Below are positions 1-8,200 of a stretch of 10,945 nt of DNA, piece by piece. Position numbers and translations under genes: made by a program. The notes beneath the pieces were generated by a model. That model had not been told where the DNA came from and searched no databases. It worked only from the letters and a program-made list of their open reading frames with translations. Each line of letters begins with the position of its first letter. Position 1 is the first letter of the stretch. The DNA lies in NCBI GenBank assembly GCA_946481605.1, contig CAMLPA010000077.1, positions 1 to 10,945 on the forward strand, read 5' to 3'. Source of the DNA: an uncultured Flavihumibacter sp. (GTDB lineage: Bacteria; Bacteroidota; Bacteroidia; Chitinophagales; Chitinophagaceae).

Positions 1-791
1 TTGAAAGCCAGTAAAAGCCCGATTTCCTGCTCTGTAAGCCCATGCGATTCCCTGTAGAAAACGGGCATAGTGTTCAGTATCTGGAAAAAGATGATCGCAT
101 ACACACTGCACAACAGGCTGAAAAGCAGGAACGGCCCATCTTTCCAGGGTGATTTTCCGGGATCAGTGGGTTGTTCTTCTTTTTTTACGGTTCTTTCTTT
201 CGACTTAAGGGCGCGGAAATAAAAAAAGAAAACAACACCCGCCATACCCGCGGTGATAGCGTTCCCATAGAACAGCCAGTTGTAGGAAATGGAAGCCAGG
301 AAGCCGCCAACAGCAGGGCCAATTGAAAAGCCGAGGTTAATGGCCATCCGGTTCAGGGAGAAGGCCCGGGTTATGTTCTCCGGTTTGGCGTAAGAAACCA
401 GCGATACGGAGTTGGCCGGACGAAATGTTTCTGTAACCACACTCAGTACAAACACGCCAATGGCCAGTGTTTCCGGGGTTTGAAGTTGTGGAAGCAGGCA
501 AAATACGGGCACTGAAAGGAAAAGACTGCTCACCTGCACAATGAAATTCCCGATCCTGTCGGTAAGCCATCCGCCCAGCAATGAACCCAGTACCGCACCT
601 AATCCGAAACAACTGAGCACCGTTCCGGTTGCTTTCAAACTGAAATGCAGGTGCTGCGTCATGTAGATACCGAGAAACGGAATGACCATGGCGCCGCTCC
701 GGTTGATGAGCATGATAAGCGCCAGCATCCAGGAAGGGCGGGAGAGCCCCCGGTAGGAATCAAGGTAGAGCTGAAAGAATTGTTTGAACAC
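1..791 (-). CDS. MFS transporter, N-terminal part (runs off the window)
   Basis: Seen: the minus strand reads open from a GTG at 791 to the window edge, giving 263 residues of a protein with several hydrophobic segments and no stop. It carries major facilitator superfamily landmarks: the motif A loop GGWLTDRIG at residues 73-81 between membrane segments 2 and 3, and GFSIGPAVGG at 154-163, which fits antiporter motif C in segment 5. A charged stretch near residues 194-215 would be the central cytoplasmic loop between the two six-helix halves. The N-terminus LxRPSWMLALIMLINRSGAMVIPF fits bacterial MFS drug-efflux-like proteins from their first helix. Start: an in-frame stop at 828-830 leaves no ATG upstream of the helix, so GTG 791 is the best choice. 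The next in-frame ATG would cut into helix 1. Motif C suggests proton-coupled export, but the substrate cannot be told. It follows pgi on the same strand after 80 bases, and I see no good promoter of its own. Confidence 0.9.
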   Translation of the reverse strand, partial: MFKQFFQLYLDSYRGLSRPSWMLALIMLINRSGAMVIPFLGIYMTQHLHFSLKATGTVLSCFGLGAVLGSLLGGWLTDRIGNFIVQVSSLFLSVPVFCLLPQLQTPETLAIGVFVLSVVTETFRPANSVSLVSYAKPENITRAFSLNRMAINLGFSIGPAVGGFLASISYNWLFYGNAITAGMAGVVFFFYFRALKSKERTVKKEEQPTDPGKSPWKDGPFLLFSLLCSVYAIIFFQILNTMPVFYRESHGLTEQEIGLLLAF

Positions 792-810
792 GAAACCGGT
801 TTTAGATTCC

Positions 811-858
811 AGGTTCCAAGTTTTAGGTTAGGTTTTCCTCATCTAAAACTTGAAACCT
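811..858. repeat. imperfect inverted repeat between pgi and the MFS gene
   Basis: The arm AGGTTCCAAGTTTTAG (811-826) pairs with CTAAAACTTGAAACCT (843-858): 15 of 16 positions match around a 16-base loop. The surrounding bases repeat the same AGGTT / AACCT words (825, 830, 861). There is no T-tract after the hairpin on the minus strand, so it is not a canonical terminator. It resembles the short palindromic or low-complexity intergenic repeats often seen in Bacteroidota genomes. It could also shape the message between the two genes. Confidence 0.7.
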
Positions 859-871
859 AAAACCTGTAACC

Positions 872-2524
872 CTATTTTTTCATTTGTTTGAACGCGTTGA
901 TGAGTCCGTTCGTTGATGCGTCGTGCCCCGAAACCGCTGCATCGTCCAGCAATTCGGGGAGTATCTTATTGGCGAGTTGTTTGCCAAGTTCCACACCCCA
1001 CTGGTCGAAGCTGTAGATGTTCCAGATCACGCCCTGGACGAATATTTTGTGTTCATAATAGGCGATCAGTTGCCCAAGTGTGAACGGCGTGATCTTTTTG
1101 ACCAGGAAAGAATTCGTTGGTCGGTTGCCTTCGAACACTTTAAAGGGGAGCAGCTTCGCGATGGCATCATCGGAAAGTCCGGCTTTCACGAGTTCTGCCT
1201 TTGCTTCTTCTGGCGTTTTCCCGTTCATCAGCGCTTCGGTTTGCGCGAAGAAATTCGACAGCAACTTCGGGTGATGGTCACTGATAGGATTATGACTGAT
1301 GGCCGGAGCTATAAAATCGCATGGAATCAGCAGCGTTCCCTGGTGGATTAGTTGGTAGAATGCGTGTTGCCCGTTGGTGCCGGGTTCTCCCCAGATCACC
1401 GGGCCGGTGGCATAAGTCACGGCGTTACCGTTCCTGTCTACATATTTTCCGTTGCTTTCCATGTTCCCCTGCTGGAAATAAGCGGAGAAGCGGTGCATAT
1501 ATTGGTCATAGGGAAGAATGGCTTCTGTCTGGCTGCCGAAGAAGTTCGTATACCACAAACCCACCAGCGCCATAATCACAGGGATGTTCTTTTCGAATGG
1601 CGTTTCCCTGAAATGTTTATCGGTAGCCTCCGCGCCTTTCAACAGTTCCTCGAAATGTTCATAGCCGATGGTAAGGGCGATGGACAGGCCAATAGCGCTC
1701 CAAAGGGAGTAGCGTCCGCCTACCCAGTCCCAGAACTCGAACATATTCGCAGTATCGATACCGAAGGCGGCCACGGCTTTGCCGTTCGTACTCAGCGCCG
1801 CGAAATGCTTCGCGATGGCCGATTCATCTTTGGCGGCGGCGAGCAGCCATTCCCTCGCCGTATTGGCGTTGGTCATGGTTTCCTGGGTGGTGAACGTTTT
1901 GGAAGCCACCAGGAACAAGGTTTCTTCCGGTGTTACTTTTTTCAGTGTTTCCGCAATGTGCGTGCCATCCACGTTGGAGACGAAGTAACTTTCGATGCCG
2001 TCTACTTTATAGGGGTGCAATGCTTCTGTAACCATCAACGGACCAAGATCACTTCCACCGATGCCTATGTTTACAATGTATCTGATCTTTTTCCCGGAAA
2101 AGCCCTTCCATTCACCGGAATGAATTTTGGCGCAGAAAGCTTTCATTTGCGCCAGCACTTTTTGCACGGCAGGCATCACATCTTCACCTTCCACCATGAC
2201 CGGCTTACCCGAAAAATTACGCAGCGCGGTGTGTAATACAGCCCTTCCTTCCGTAACGTTGATATTATCGCCTCCGAACATGGCAGCGATAGCCTCTTTC
2301 ACCCCGGTTTCTTCTGCCAGTTGCAGCAGGAGGGAAAGCGTTTCGTTGTTGATGCGGTTTTTGGAATAATCGAACAGGATATCCCCATCAGTAAGGTGGT
2401 ATTGCCCGAACCGGCCTTCATCTTCCTTAAAAAGATCACGGAGATGAGTATCCTTTATCGCCTTGAAATGAGCGCCCAAAGCGGCCCATGCCTTTGTTTG
2501 GGTGGGGTTGGTAGATGGTAGCAT
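872..2524 (-). CDS. pgi: glucose-6-phosphate isomerase
   Basis: Interconverts glucose 6-phosphate and fructose 6-phosphate in the cytosol (glycolysis/gluconeogenesis). Both family signatures are intact: [14 protein letters not shown] at residues 266-279 and [16 protein letters not shown] at 500-515. The phosphate-binding loop GGSDLGP is at 156-162. Catalytic residues by family analogy are Glu356 (in QGNMES), His387 (in GTNGQH) and Lys515. The protein is 550 residues, the usual length for the long bacterial form. Start: the frame is open 13 codons further to a TTG at 2563, but the family begins near [13 protein letters not shown], and a -7 element lies inside that upstream stretch, so ATG 2524 is chosen. 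The stop at 872 is followed by the inverted repeat and then the MFS gene on the same strand. There are no signs of damage. Confidence 0.98.
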   Translation of the reverse strand: MLPSTNPTQTKAWAALGAHFKAIKDTHLRDLFKEDEGRFGQYHLTDGDILFDYSKNRINNETLSLLLQLAEETGVKEAIAAMFGGDNINVTEGRAVLHTALRNFSGKPVMVEGEDVMPAVQKVLAQMKAFCAKIHSGEWKGFSGKKIRYIVNIGIGGSDLGPLMVTEALHPYKVDGIESYFVSNVDGTHIAETLKKVTPEETLFLVASKTFTTQETMTNANTAREWLLAAAKDESAIAKHFAALSTNGKAVAAFGIDTANMFEFWDWVGGRYSLWSAIGLSIALTIGYEHFEELLKGAEATDKHFRETPFEKNIPVIMALVGLWYTNFFGSQTEAILPYDQYMHRFSAYFQQGNMESNGKYVDRNGNAVTYATGPVIWGEPGTNGQHAFYQLIHQGTLLIPCDFIAPAISHNPISDHHPKLLSNFFAQTEALMNGKTPEEAKAELVKAGLSDDAIAKLLPFKVFEGNRPTNSFLVKKITPFTLGQLIAYYEHKIFVQGVIWNIYSFDQWGVELGKQLANKILPELLDDAAVSGHDASTNGLINAFKQMKK

Positions 2525-2541
2525 GTAATGTTTTGTTTGCT

Positions 2542-2549
2542 CAAATGTA
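2542..2549 (-). promoter_or_regulatory. candidate pgi -7 element TACATTTG
   Basis: On the minus strand TACATTTG matches the Bacteroidota -7 consensus TAnnTTTG, 17 bases upstream of the pgi ATG. This predicts a very short leader. No clean TTG stands at the expected -33 distance (the nearest, at 2561-2563, is too close), so this is moderate evidence. It argues against the TTG at 2563 as the start codon. Confidence 0.45.
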
Positions 2550-2712
2550 CGAACTGAGGGCAATAAATCCTTGCCGGAAAAAGATGTTCGTTCAGGTGAT
2601 TACCGGATATATACCCATAAATGGGCATTGTTTGGTTGGAAGTAGCGGGGTATTTTCGTGGCCTTCAAAGCACGATATTACCATTAAACATACAGATGCC
2701 TAGATGCGGTTG

Positions 2713-2740
2713 GCGGTTTTCGGACCGCTTTCCTTTTTTT
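2713..2740 (+). terminator. terminator-like hairpin with T-tract, plus strand
   Basis: GCGGT (2713-2717) pairs with ACCGC (2724-2728) around a six-base loop, followed by TTTCCTTTTTTT through 2740. The stem is only five pairs, with a possible G-T extension. No plus-strand gene precedes it, so it would matter only if the short transcript proposed for this gap exists. Confidence 0.35.
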
Positions 2741-2747
2741 AGCGCAA

Positions 2748-2772
2748 GCGCTTACTGCTGTGCAGTAAGTGC
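2748..2772. repeat. perfect hairpin CTTACTGC-TGT-GCAGTAAG
   Basis: CTTACTGC (2751-2758) and GCAGTAAG (2762-2769) form a perfect eight-pair stem with a three-base loop. Three more pairs (one G-T) extend it to 2748-2772. No T-tract follows on the minus strand; on the plus strand it sits just after the T-tract ending at 2740. Function unknown: it could be an RNA stabiliser, a protein site or part of a dispersed repeat. Confidence 0.6.
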
Positions 2773-2891
2773 CGCAAGGGTGACTGCTTCATTTTTCGGA
2801 GGACGCAAGGAGTTGTTGAGGTGCGGCTCGCTGAGAGGGATTTTTATTGCTCGCAAAGGCGCACTGCTTCGTTCCTCGCAGGCGCAACGTG
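2773..2891. repeat. two imperfect copies of a ~40-base intergenic repeat
   Basis: Copies at 2773-2812 and 2852-2891 start 79 bases apart and share CGCAA, the core ACTGCTTC, an AGG and a second CGCAA in the same order. By hand alignment about 30 of 41 columns agree. The spacing and decay suggest an old duplication or two copies of a dispersed genomic element. It is not a CRISPR array, having only two diverged copies. Confidence 0.4.
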
Positions 2892-2978
2892 GCTGTTGTA
2901 TTGGGAATTGTTCTTTTTTTTCAACAGATTTTTTCTCCGGAGAAGTAAAGCTCCGGTAGGGTTTGATGGGACCCTTGT

Positions 2979-3629
2979 TTATCTTCCGAAGCGGGGGGAC
3001 ATCAGGTTTTCCAGTAAAGGTTCCATTAATCCGGGACGGAAAGCGAGAATCAGCAATATCGTAAATACCAGTCCATATATGGCGCCCCAAAGGTGCGCAT
3101 CGTGGTTGATGTTGTCCTGTCCTCTTTTCGACATGTATGCGCTGATGCCGATGAACAGTACAGCGTATAGTACTGAAGGAATGGGAACGACACCAAATAG
3201 ATGAATGAGTCTCCAAGGTGTAAAAATCGCGGTGCCGGTAATTACGGCTGAAACAGCTCCTGAGGCCCCAAGGCTTCTGTAGTAATAATTATCTTTATTT
3301 TTAAAATAAGTTGGTAAAAGACTAATAATAAGTGCTGAAAGATAAAGTATAATGTAAGCAATATTTCCCGACTGCGATTTTTTTGCCATGTCAAGCGTTT
3401 GGCTATAATAGCTTTCAAGACCACTCCCAAAAAAATACAACGAAAGCATATTAAAAATCAGGTGTGCCCAATCCGCATGTATAAATCCACACGTAATAAA
3501 GCGGTACCATTGCTTACGTTGCGTGATGGCGGGAGGGTAAAAGATCAGGTCATCGATCACTTTGGCATTGCTGAAAGCGGAGATGGAGATAATGGCCGTT
3601 AATATGATGATTACTATAGTGATAGTCAT
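2979..3629 (-). CDS. rhomboid-family intramembrane serine protease
   Basis: A 216-residue polytopic membrane protein with about six hydrophobic segments (roughly 1-18, 52-70, 90-108, 120-138, 145-166, 182-198). It shows the rhomboid core: the oxyanion-side motif HADWAHLIFN with His56 and Asn60, the catalytic serine motif GASGAVSAV with Ser123, and His179 in DAHLWGAIYG as the dyad partner. The family cleaves membrane-spanning segments of other proteins within the lipid bilayer; the substrate here is unknown. No extra soluble domain is attached. The ATG at 3629 gives a complete first segment, and a perfect -7 element lies 20 bases upstream, so the gene is probably transcribed separately from rlmH, which ends 43 bases upstream. 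A 6-bp hairpin follows the stop but without a T-tract. Confidence 0.95.
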   Translation of the reverse strand: MTITIVIIILTAIISISAFSNAKVIDDLIFYPPAITQRKQWYRFITCGFIHADWAHLIFNMLSLYFFGSGLESYYSQTLDMAKKSQSGNIAYIILYLSALIISLLPTYFKNKDNYYYRSLGASGAVSAVITGTAIFTPWRLIHLFGVVPIPSVLYAVLFIGISAYMSKRGQDNINHDAHLWGAIYGLVFTILLILAFRPGLMEPLLENLMSPRFGR

Positions 3630-3648
3630 GAAAATATGTTGAGGAGTT

Positions 3649-3656
3649 CAAATATA
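3649..3656 (-). promoter_or_regulatory. candidate -7 element TATATTTG of the rhomboid gene
   Basis: On the minus strand TATATTTG fits TAnnTTTG exactly, in the 43-base gap between the rlmH stop and the rhomboid ATG, giving a leader of about 14 bases. The nearest upstream TTG is only about 13 bases away, closer than the usual 17-23, so the -33 half is weak. Confidence 0.5.
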
Positions 3657-3672
3657 GAAGATTTTGCCGCAA

Positions 3673-4146
3673 TCAGATGTGGTGGTACTTTTCGTTGCGC
3701 TGAATGGTGCAGGCACGGTACACCTGCTCCGCCAGGATAAGCCTGACCAGTTGGTGCGGAAAAACCAGTTTGGAAAGGGACCATACATACTGCGCCCTTT
3801 GCTTCACAGCTTCGTCTACCCCAAATGCACCACCAATAAGGAACACCAGTTGGCGGGTACTTTCATTGGCACGTTGTGCGATAAATTTTGAAAATTCTAC
3901 GGAATCAGGGCTTTTACCCCGCTCATCCAGCAATACCAGGTAATCATCTTTGGAGAGCAGCCCTAAGATTACCGTGCCTTCCATTTTCTTTACCGCATCC
4001 TCCGTTGTGGAAACTGTTTGTCTGGCAGGGGGAATGATGCGCCAACTTACGGGATAATAACGGGAGATGCGCTCCGTAAAATCACGGATGCCTTCTTTGA
4101 CGTAAGATTCATCGGTTTTTCCGACCGACCAGAGCTGGATCTTCAT
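3673..4146 (-). CDS. rlmH: 23S rRNA (pseudouridine-1915 N3) methyltransferase
   Basis: RlmH uses S-adenosylmethionine to methylate N3 of pseudouridine 1915 in helix 69 of 23S rRNA, acting on assembled ribosomes as a homodimer. The 157-residue length is normal. SPOUT-fold landmarks are all present: LLDERGKSPDS at residues 72-82, the glycine-rich cofactor loop FLIGGAFG at 102-109, the knot region LSKLVFPHQLVRLILAEQVYRA at about 124-145, and the C-terminal YHH (154-156) conserved in the family. Start: the frame is open nine codons further to a TTG at 4173, but family members begin MKIxLWSxGK, matching ATG 4146. It is divergent from the YceI gene and shares a 130-base intergenic region with it. 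No perfect TAnnTTTG element is visible on this side; GACATTTG at 4151-4158 is one base off. Confidence 0.97.
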   Translation of the reverse strand: MKIQLWSVGKTDESYVKEGIRDFTERISRYYPVSWRIIPPARQTVSTTEDAVKKMEGTVILGLLSKDDYLVLLDERGKSPDSVEFSKFIAQRANESTRQLVFLIGGAFGVDEAVKQRAQYVWSLSKLVFPHQLVRLILAEQVYRACTIQRNEKYHHI

Positions 4147-4200
4147 CCCGCAAATGTCCTGAAACCCACGCAATAAACTGTTAATTGTTTCAAAACATAT

Positions 4201-4230
4201 TTGGCCGTTTCAAAATATCTCCTAATTTTG
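4201..4230 (+). promoter_or_regulatory. promoter of the YceI-family gene (TTG-N19-TAATTTTG)
   Basis: TTG at 4201-4203 (within TTTGG), 19 bases, then TAATTTTG at 4223-4230: both halves and their spacing fit the Bacteroidota housekeeping promoter. Transcription would begin near 4237, leaving a leader of about 40 bases that is A-rich just before the ATG, as is common where Shine-Dalgarno sequences are not used. Confidence 0.75.
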
Positions 4231-4276
4231 ATGTTGCAACATTGATTATTAATCTACAACTTAAAAAATTACAATT

Positions 4277-4807
4277 ATGGCAACTACATGGAACATTGAC
4301 TCCGCCCACAGCGAACTTCAGTTCAAAGTGAAACACCTTATGATCAGCACCGTAACCGGCACTTTCAATGAGTTCTCCGGAACCGTAACTGCTGAAAACG
4401 ATGATTTTTCCGGTGCCTCCGTAAACTTTGAAGCACAGGTAAAAAGCATCGATACCCGCAGTGAAGACCGGGACAACCACCTCCGAAGTAGCGATTTCTT
4501 CGACGTGGAAAAATTCCCCGTACTCAGTTTCGCCTCTACTTCATTCACGAAAAAGGATGAGGAGGAATATGAACTCAAAGGCGACCTTACCATCAAAGGT
4601 GTTACGCTTCCCGTTACGTTCGAAGTGGAATACGGCGGTACGCAAAAAGACCCCTGGGGCAATGTGAAAGCAGGTTTCGAGCTGAAAGGAAAGATCAACA
4701 GAAAAGATTTCGGGTTAACCTGGAACACCGTTACAGAAGCGGGTGGTATGCTGGTGGGTGAAGACGTGAAACTGTTGGCCAGTATTCAGTTGGCAAAAGG
4801 AGCTTAG
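4277..4807 (+). CDS. YceI-family protein (cytosolic form)
   Basis: A 176-residue protein that fits the YceI family throughout: an opening TWNIDxAHSELQFKVKHLMIS, then a TxxGTFNEFSG turn, SIDTRSEDRDNHLRSxDFFDxEKFP at about 56-80, the LTIKGVTxPV strand at about 103-112, and RKDFGLTWN near the C-terminus (about 142-150). The family folds as a lipocalin-like beta-barrel that binds long isoprenoid or amphiphilic molecules; ligand and physiological role are not established for most members. There is no signal peptide, unlike the periplasmic E. coli YceI, so this copy should stay in the cytosol. It is a single-gene unit with its own promoter and a strong terminator directly after it. The start is fixed by the family N-terminus. 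Confidence 0.95.
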   Translation: MATTWNIDSAHSELQFKVKHLMISTVTGTFNEFSGTVTAENDDFSGASVNFEAQVKSIDTRSEDRDNHLRSSDFFDVEKFPVLSFASTSFTKKDEEEYELKGDLTIKGVTLPVTFEVEYGGTQKDPWGNVKAGFELKGKINRKDFGLTWNTVTEAGGMLVGEDVKLLASIQLAKGA

Positions 4808-4830
4808 GTTTAAACGTTTGATTTTGAAGG

Positions 4831-4858
4831 AACCGGAAAATATTTTTCCGGTTTTTTT
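4831..4858 (+). terminator. rho-independent terminator of the YceI-family gene
   Basis: AACCGGAAAA (4831-4840) pairs perfectly with TTTTCCGGTT (4844-4853) around a three-base loop, and the T-run continues to 4858. It begins 24 bases after the stop codon. It also isolates the downstream tRNA unit. Confidence 0.9.
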
Positions 4859-4881
4859 CTTGCTTAAATCCTCGAAAAATT

Positions 4882-4910
4882 TTGTTTTTATAAATTATAT
4901 CCTATTTTTG
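4882..4910 (+). promoter_or_regulatory. promoter of tRNA-Arg (TTG-N18-TATTTTTG)
   Basis: TTG at 4882-4884 and TATTTTTG at 4903-4910, 18 bases apart, both matching the Bacteroidota consensus, in a strongly AT-rich stretch. The predicted start near 4917 lies about 13 bases before the mature tRNA. Confidence 0.75.
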
Positions 4911-4929
4911 CAATCCCAATTCAGGGAAT

Positions 4930-5003
4930 GGCTCCGTAGCTCAATTGAATAGAGCATCTGACTACGGATCAGAAGGTTTCAGGTTTGAATCCTGACGGAG
5001 TCA
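4930..5003 (+). tRNA. tRNA-Arg(ACG)
   Basis: Folds as a complete 74-base cloverleaf. Acceptor stem GGCTCCG (4930-4936) pairs with CGGAGTC (4996-5002), with one G-T pair. The D stem is GCTC/GAGC, the anticodon stem TCTGA/TCAGA with loop CTACGGA, the variable loop five bases, and the T stem TCAGG/CCTGA. The anticodon is ACG, so A34 should be edited to inosine by TadA to read CGU, CGC and CGA. CCA is not encoded after the discriminator A (5003). The D loop has G18-A19 rather than G18-G19, and the T loop reads TTTGAAT with T at position 56. This exchanges the usual G19-C56 tertiary pair for A19-U56, which would preserve pairing. It is a monocistronic unit with its own promoter and terminator. Confidence 0.97.
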
Positions 5004-5011
5004 CAAAAGAG

Positions 5012-5043
5012 AAAAAGGTTACAAGTTATTGTAGCCTTTTTTT
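5012..5043 (+). terminator. rho-independent terminator after tRNA-Arg
   Basis: GGTTACAA (5017-5024) pairs with TTGTAGCC (5029-5036), including one G-T pair, around a four-base loop. An A-run before the stem (5012-5016) matches the seven-T tail at 5037-5043. Confidence 0.9.
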
Positions 5044-5175
5044 GTTAATACTTATGTATTATCGTTCCAATCACGCCCTTTCACCGCACTTTAGTTTCTC
5101 TTCTTTTATCCAACAAATGCATGGTTTCAACGAGTAACGTATTCAATACATTATGTTTAGTTCCTCAAAAAATAT

Positions 5176-5183
5176 TACTTTCG
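5176..5183 (+). promoter_or_regulatory. weak candidate -7 element before the giant secreted-protein gene
   Basis: TACTTTCG differs from TAnnTTTG at one base and lies 49 bases before the ATG at 5233. No clean TTG stands at the -33 distance (TTTAG at 5156-5160 is the nearest). TATGTTTA at 5152-5159 is an equally imperfect alternative. The 190-base leader region otherwise shows nothing recognisable. Confidence 0.25.
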
Positions 5184-5232
5184 ACCATTATAATACCGAA
5201 TCCCAGCAACCTTAACCTAGTAAGCCACCAAT

Positions 5233-8200
5233 ATGAAGGCGACTTATACTTTCTACCTCTTATTATTTTCAGTTTTTTTTCACACGAATACATTTGCAAA
5301 CTGGACGCCTGTTTCTACGGGCATCAACGATAACCTTAATGATATTTACTTTTGGAGTGAAAATATAGGCGTTGCAGTTGGCAACAGGGGAATATATTTT
5401 ACGATTTCAGGGACAGACAATGCTGGGGCCTGGAAAAGATTTAGTATACCAGCCTCTACATCTGATAAAGAATTGTATGATCGCTGCAGGTTTCTGCGCA
5501 TGGAACCAGATACCGACCAAAGTTCCTTCAAAATGTTTATCTGCGCCTATGATACGGTTTACAAAAAAGCTGTCCTGTTTAGCTTTAAAGCGGATAATCA
5601 AGCACTTGAAGTGATTTTTACAGGGGAAACAGGTAGCCGGTTAAATGATATTTGCATTTCCACGGGTGGATTTGTTCTTGGTGTCGGCGAAAATGGGCTA
5701 ATCATAAAATATGACAAACAGGTTAACGATCTAACCATTCTTCCAAAAATTACAGATAAACATCTTCATGCGGCAGCAGTGGATTATTACCGGGATTTTG
5801 TAAATATTGGAGGGGATGGTATTTTTCTGAAAGCCTATGTTGGAAAATCAGCATTAGAGTCTGTTGTTATAAAAGAAATTTCATATACTATTACCGACAT
5901 CCAGACGAACCAAAATGGAAATGGATCGTTTGCTATAGGTCCGGATGGATATTATAAGATACCTATTGCTTTATTTGATGTTGCCATTGCCCAGGTTTCG
6001 AACTATAATTATGGACAACTTAATCCATCAAGAATTTCAGTAAATAAATACGGCAGATCAGCTTCACTTGTCGCCACTACACACGGAATTTTCAGACAAG
6101 AACAAGATGCGCTGGAATACCAGCCCTTATCTGGTAAGTATGCATTGAACAGTGTATGCCTCACAGAAGTAGAAGGGCTTGCATTTGCATGCGGAAAAAA
6201 TGGACTGGTATTAAAAACAATCAATGGAGGTGGTGGCACTATTCCATATCTGAATGCCGTGGTGCAATCTTACTGTGTATCAGAGACGGTTCGTATCAGC
6301 AGAAACAGCAACAGTTCTGCCAACAGTTGCACTGTTCGCATTTTTGATCTTTCGGGTAAACAGGTTTATAGTTCTCTCAACAGTTGCGCGTTTGTGTTGT
6401 CCCTTGGAACCGGGCTCAGCAAGGGGCGGTATCGTCTTTTATATTCCCTGTCAAATGGTATTTTCTCTGATTCAATATATGCTGATATTGAAATCCCGGA
6501 GATTCCGTCAGTGAATCTGCCAGTTATAAGTAGTGATGAAATTTTTTGCAGGGAAGGCCGGGTTAATCTAAAGGTCTCCGATACGCAACCGGGATGGGAT
6601 TATCTTTTATATGCTCATGGATCTGAGCAACCCTTGGGTGTCGTGGCCGGAAATGGAAATATTGTAAGTTTTGATAGTGATGTTATTAATACTACAGGTA
6701 AATATTACATCAGGGTGAAACACCAGAACAGCGCGTGTTTCCGGAACTTTACGGATACGATCAACATTCTTGTGGAGCATCCGGAGAGCAGGCTGGTTGC
6801 GCAGTATATTAATGGTTTCGTTGGAGAACGCGTTAACTTCAAGGCCATCAGTAATGATGCCAGCTATTTCAGTTGGAAATTTGATAACAGTGCTGCTGAA
6901 CCTGAGCAAAGTGGAACGGATATTTCCACCGCATTCGCGCAGAAAGGTGAAAAACAGGTACAGCTTATAAGCACCAGCAAGCATGGATGTAGTGACACTG
7001 CCGTGCTGAAGGCAGTTACTGTTGTTGCTGAAGAAGGCCTTTCCGGCACCTGCTTTAATCATACCATTACGGGTGAAGATTTTGGGTATAATTCTTCACC
7101 GACCATTCCGTTGATGGCAGAAATGAAGTTGCAAAACGATGGTATCCTGGTGGGCGGAACTGCTTACAGGTATTATCTGAAGTCTGCTGTTGGAGATACA
7201 CTTCCACAAACTGAAGAAGGCGGTGCTTTGCTTGTTAAGTACAGTAATAAAGGAACGTTGCGGTGGAGATGGTACAGCAAATACTCCGATTTTGATTGTC
7301 CCTCCTGTACTTTTACAGAGAAGCCCTGCATTTATGGGATTGAAACGGGCGAACAAGGGGATGTAATCATATCCGGAAGGGATTATTCTGGCAATTGGTT
7401 CTATTCCAACAGTGGAGATTCTGTTCAGATTGCCTCACCCCGAAGGTTGGAGCAGGGAAGGGATGAACTGAATGGATTTGTTGCAAGGTTTGATAATGCT
7501 GGAAAATTGTTGTGGCGGGGTACACTTATAGGAGCCTATCCCAAAGGTATTAAACAAGACAGGGCCGGAAACTTCTGGGTATTGTGCAGCAGCAGAAGTG
7601 AAGTATACTATTACAAAAACGGCACCCAAAAGATACGCTTACTTTCCGAAGGAAGGCAAACCAACGCGTTGCTTATTAAAATAAGCGCCATGGGGGATTA
7701 TCTGCTATCTACACCCGTGAATAACACAGGTGTAGATATTGTTGACGGTGGAATCAGTGATCTGGTTATTGATAAGGAAAATAACGTATGGATCATTGGC
7801 GAATATAGAGATGCTGCTGAACTATTCAACGGGAATGGATTATTGGCTGCGAGAATTTCAAGGCCATCTGGTTTCGAGACTTTGGTACCGGCTTATCTCG
7901 CAAAATATGATGGTGGTGGTAATTATCTTATGCATATAAATATACTGAGAGCAACGGAGGGAGCCCGCTCCTTTGATATTAGTGCCAATAACCTCGCTGT
8001 GGATTCATTGAACAACATATATGTACTGGGGAACGCTGCTTTCTATAATGCCTCGTTTACAGATAGTGTTTATTTTATTCATTCCTCGGGCACGTCCCAC
8101 GCAGAGAAGTTTAACGGGGGATTCTATTTATTGAAACTTTCGCCTGATGGAAAGAGACAATGGATCAGCACAAGCAGTAAACTGGATAATGGGCGAACTA

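Larger units (their letters stand above)
2525..2978. other. gene-free gap between the rhomboid gene and pgi
   Basis: About 450 bases with no convincing coding frame on either strand; the open frames crossing it are composition artefacts or overlap the rhomboid gene out of frame. From low to high coordinate it holds the pgi promoter, a small inverted repeat CCCAT/ATGGG (2614-2625), a possible plus-strand promoter (TTG 2628-2630, TATTTTCG 2651-2658), a terminator-like hairpin (2713-2740), a strong hairpin (2748-2772), two imperfect copies of a 40-base word (2773-2812 and 2852-2891), and a 6-bp hairpin CCGGAG/CTCCGG (2937-2956) just past the rhomboid stop. That last hairpin lacks a T-tract on the minus strand, so it is at best a weak terminator. 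Confidence 0.6.

Noticed and set aside
337..827. Short open frames on both strands across the MFS gene
   Set aside because: They compete with a continuous minus-strand frame carrying MFS motifs A and C; they are shadows of it.
1352..2236. Long plus-strand open frame (294 codons) opposite pgi
   Set aside because: It lies wholly antisense to an intact, fully conserved pgi, resembles no family I know, and is explained by the pgi codon pattern read in reverse.
2525..2563. Upstream TTG start for pgi (13 extra residues); a similar TTG extension of rlmH to 4173
   Set aside because: Family N-termini begin at the ATGs at 2524 and 4146, and the pgi extension overlaps a -7 promoter element.
2773..2891. 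CRISPR-like array
   Set aside because: Only two copies, strongly diverged, with a single spacer-sized gap and no Cas genes.
2752..3216. Minus-strand open frame of 154 codons overlapping the rhomboid gene
   Set aside because: It is out of frame with the clear rhomboid gene over half its length; the rest covers hairpin and repeat sequence and gives an unstructured, family-less peptide.
4985..5003. tRNA-Arg 3' end as a phage or island attachment site
   Set aside because: I found no second copy of this segment downstream in the window and no integrase, so there is no evidence beyond the position.
5121..5333. Plus-strand open frame of 70 codons ahead of and overlapping the giant gene
   Set aside because: It runs into the signal-peptide region of the giant gene in another frame and has no recognisable features; a leader-peptide role has no support.
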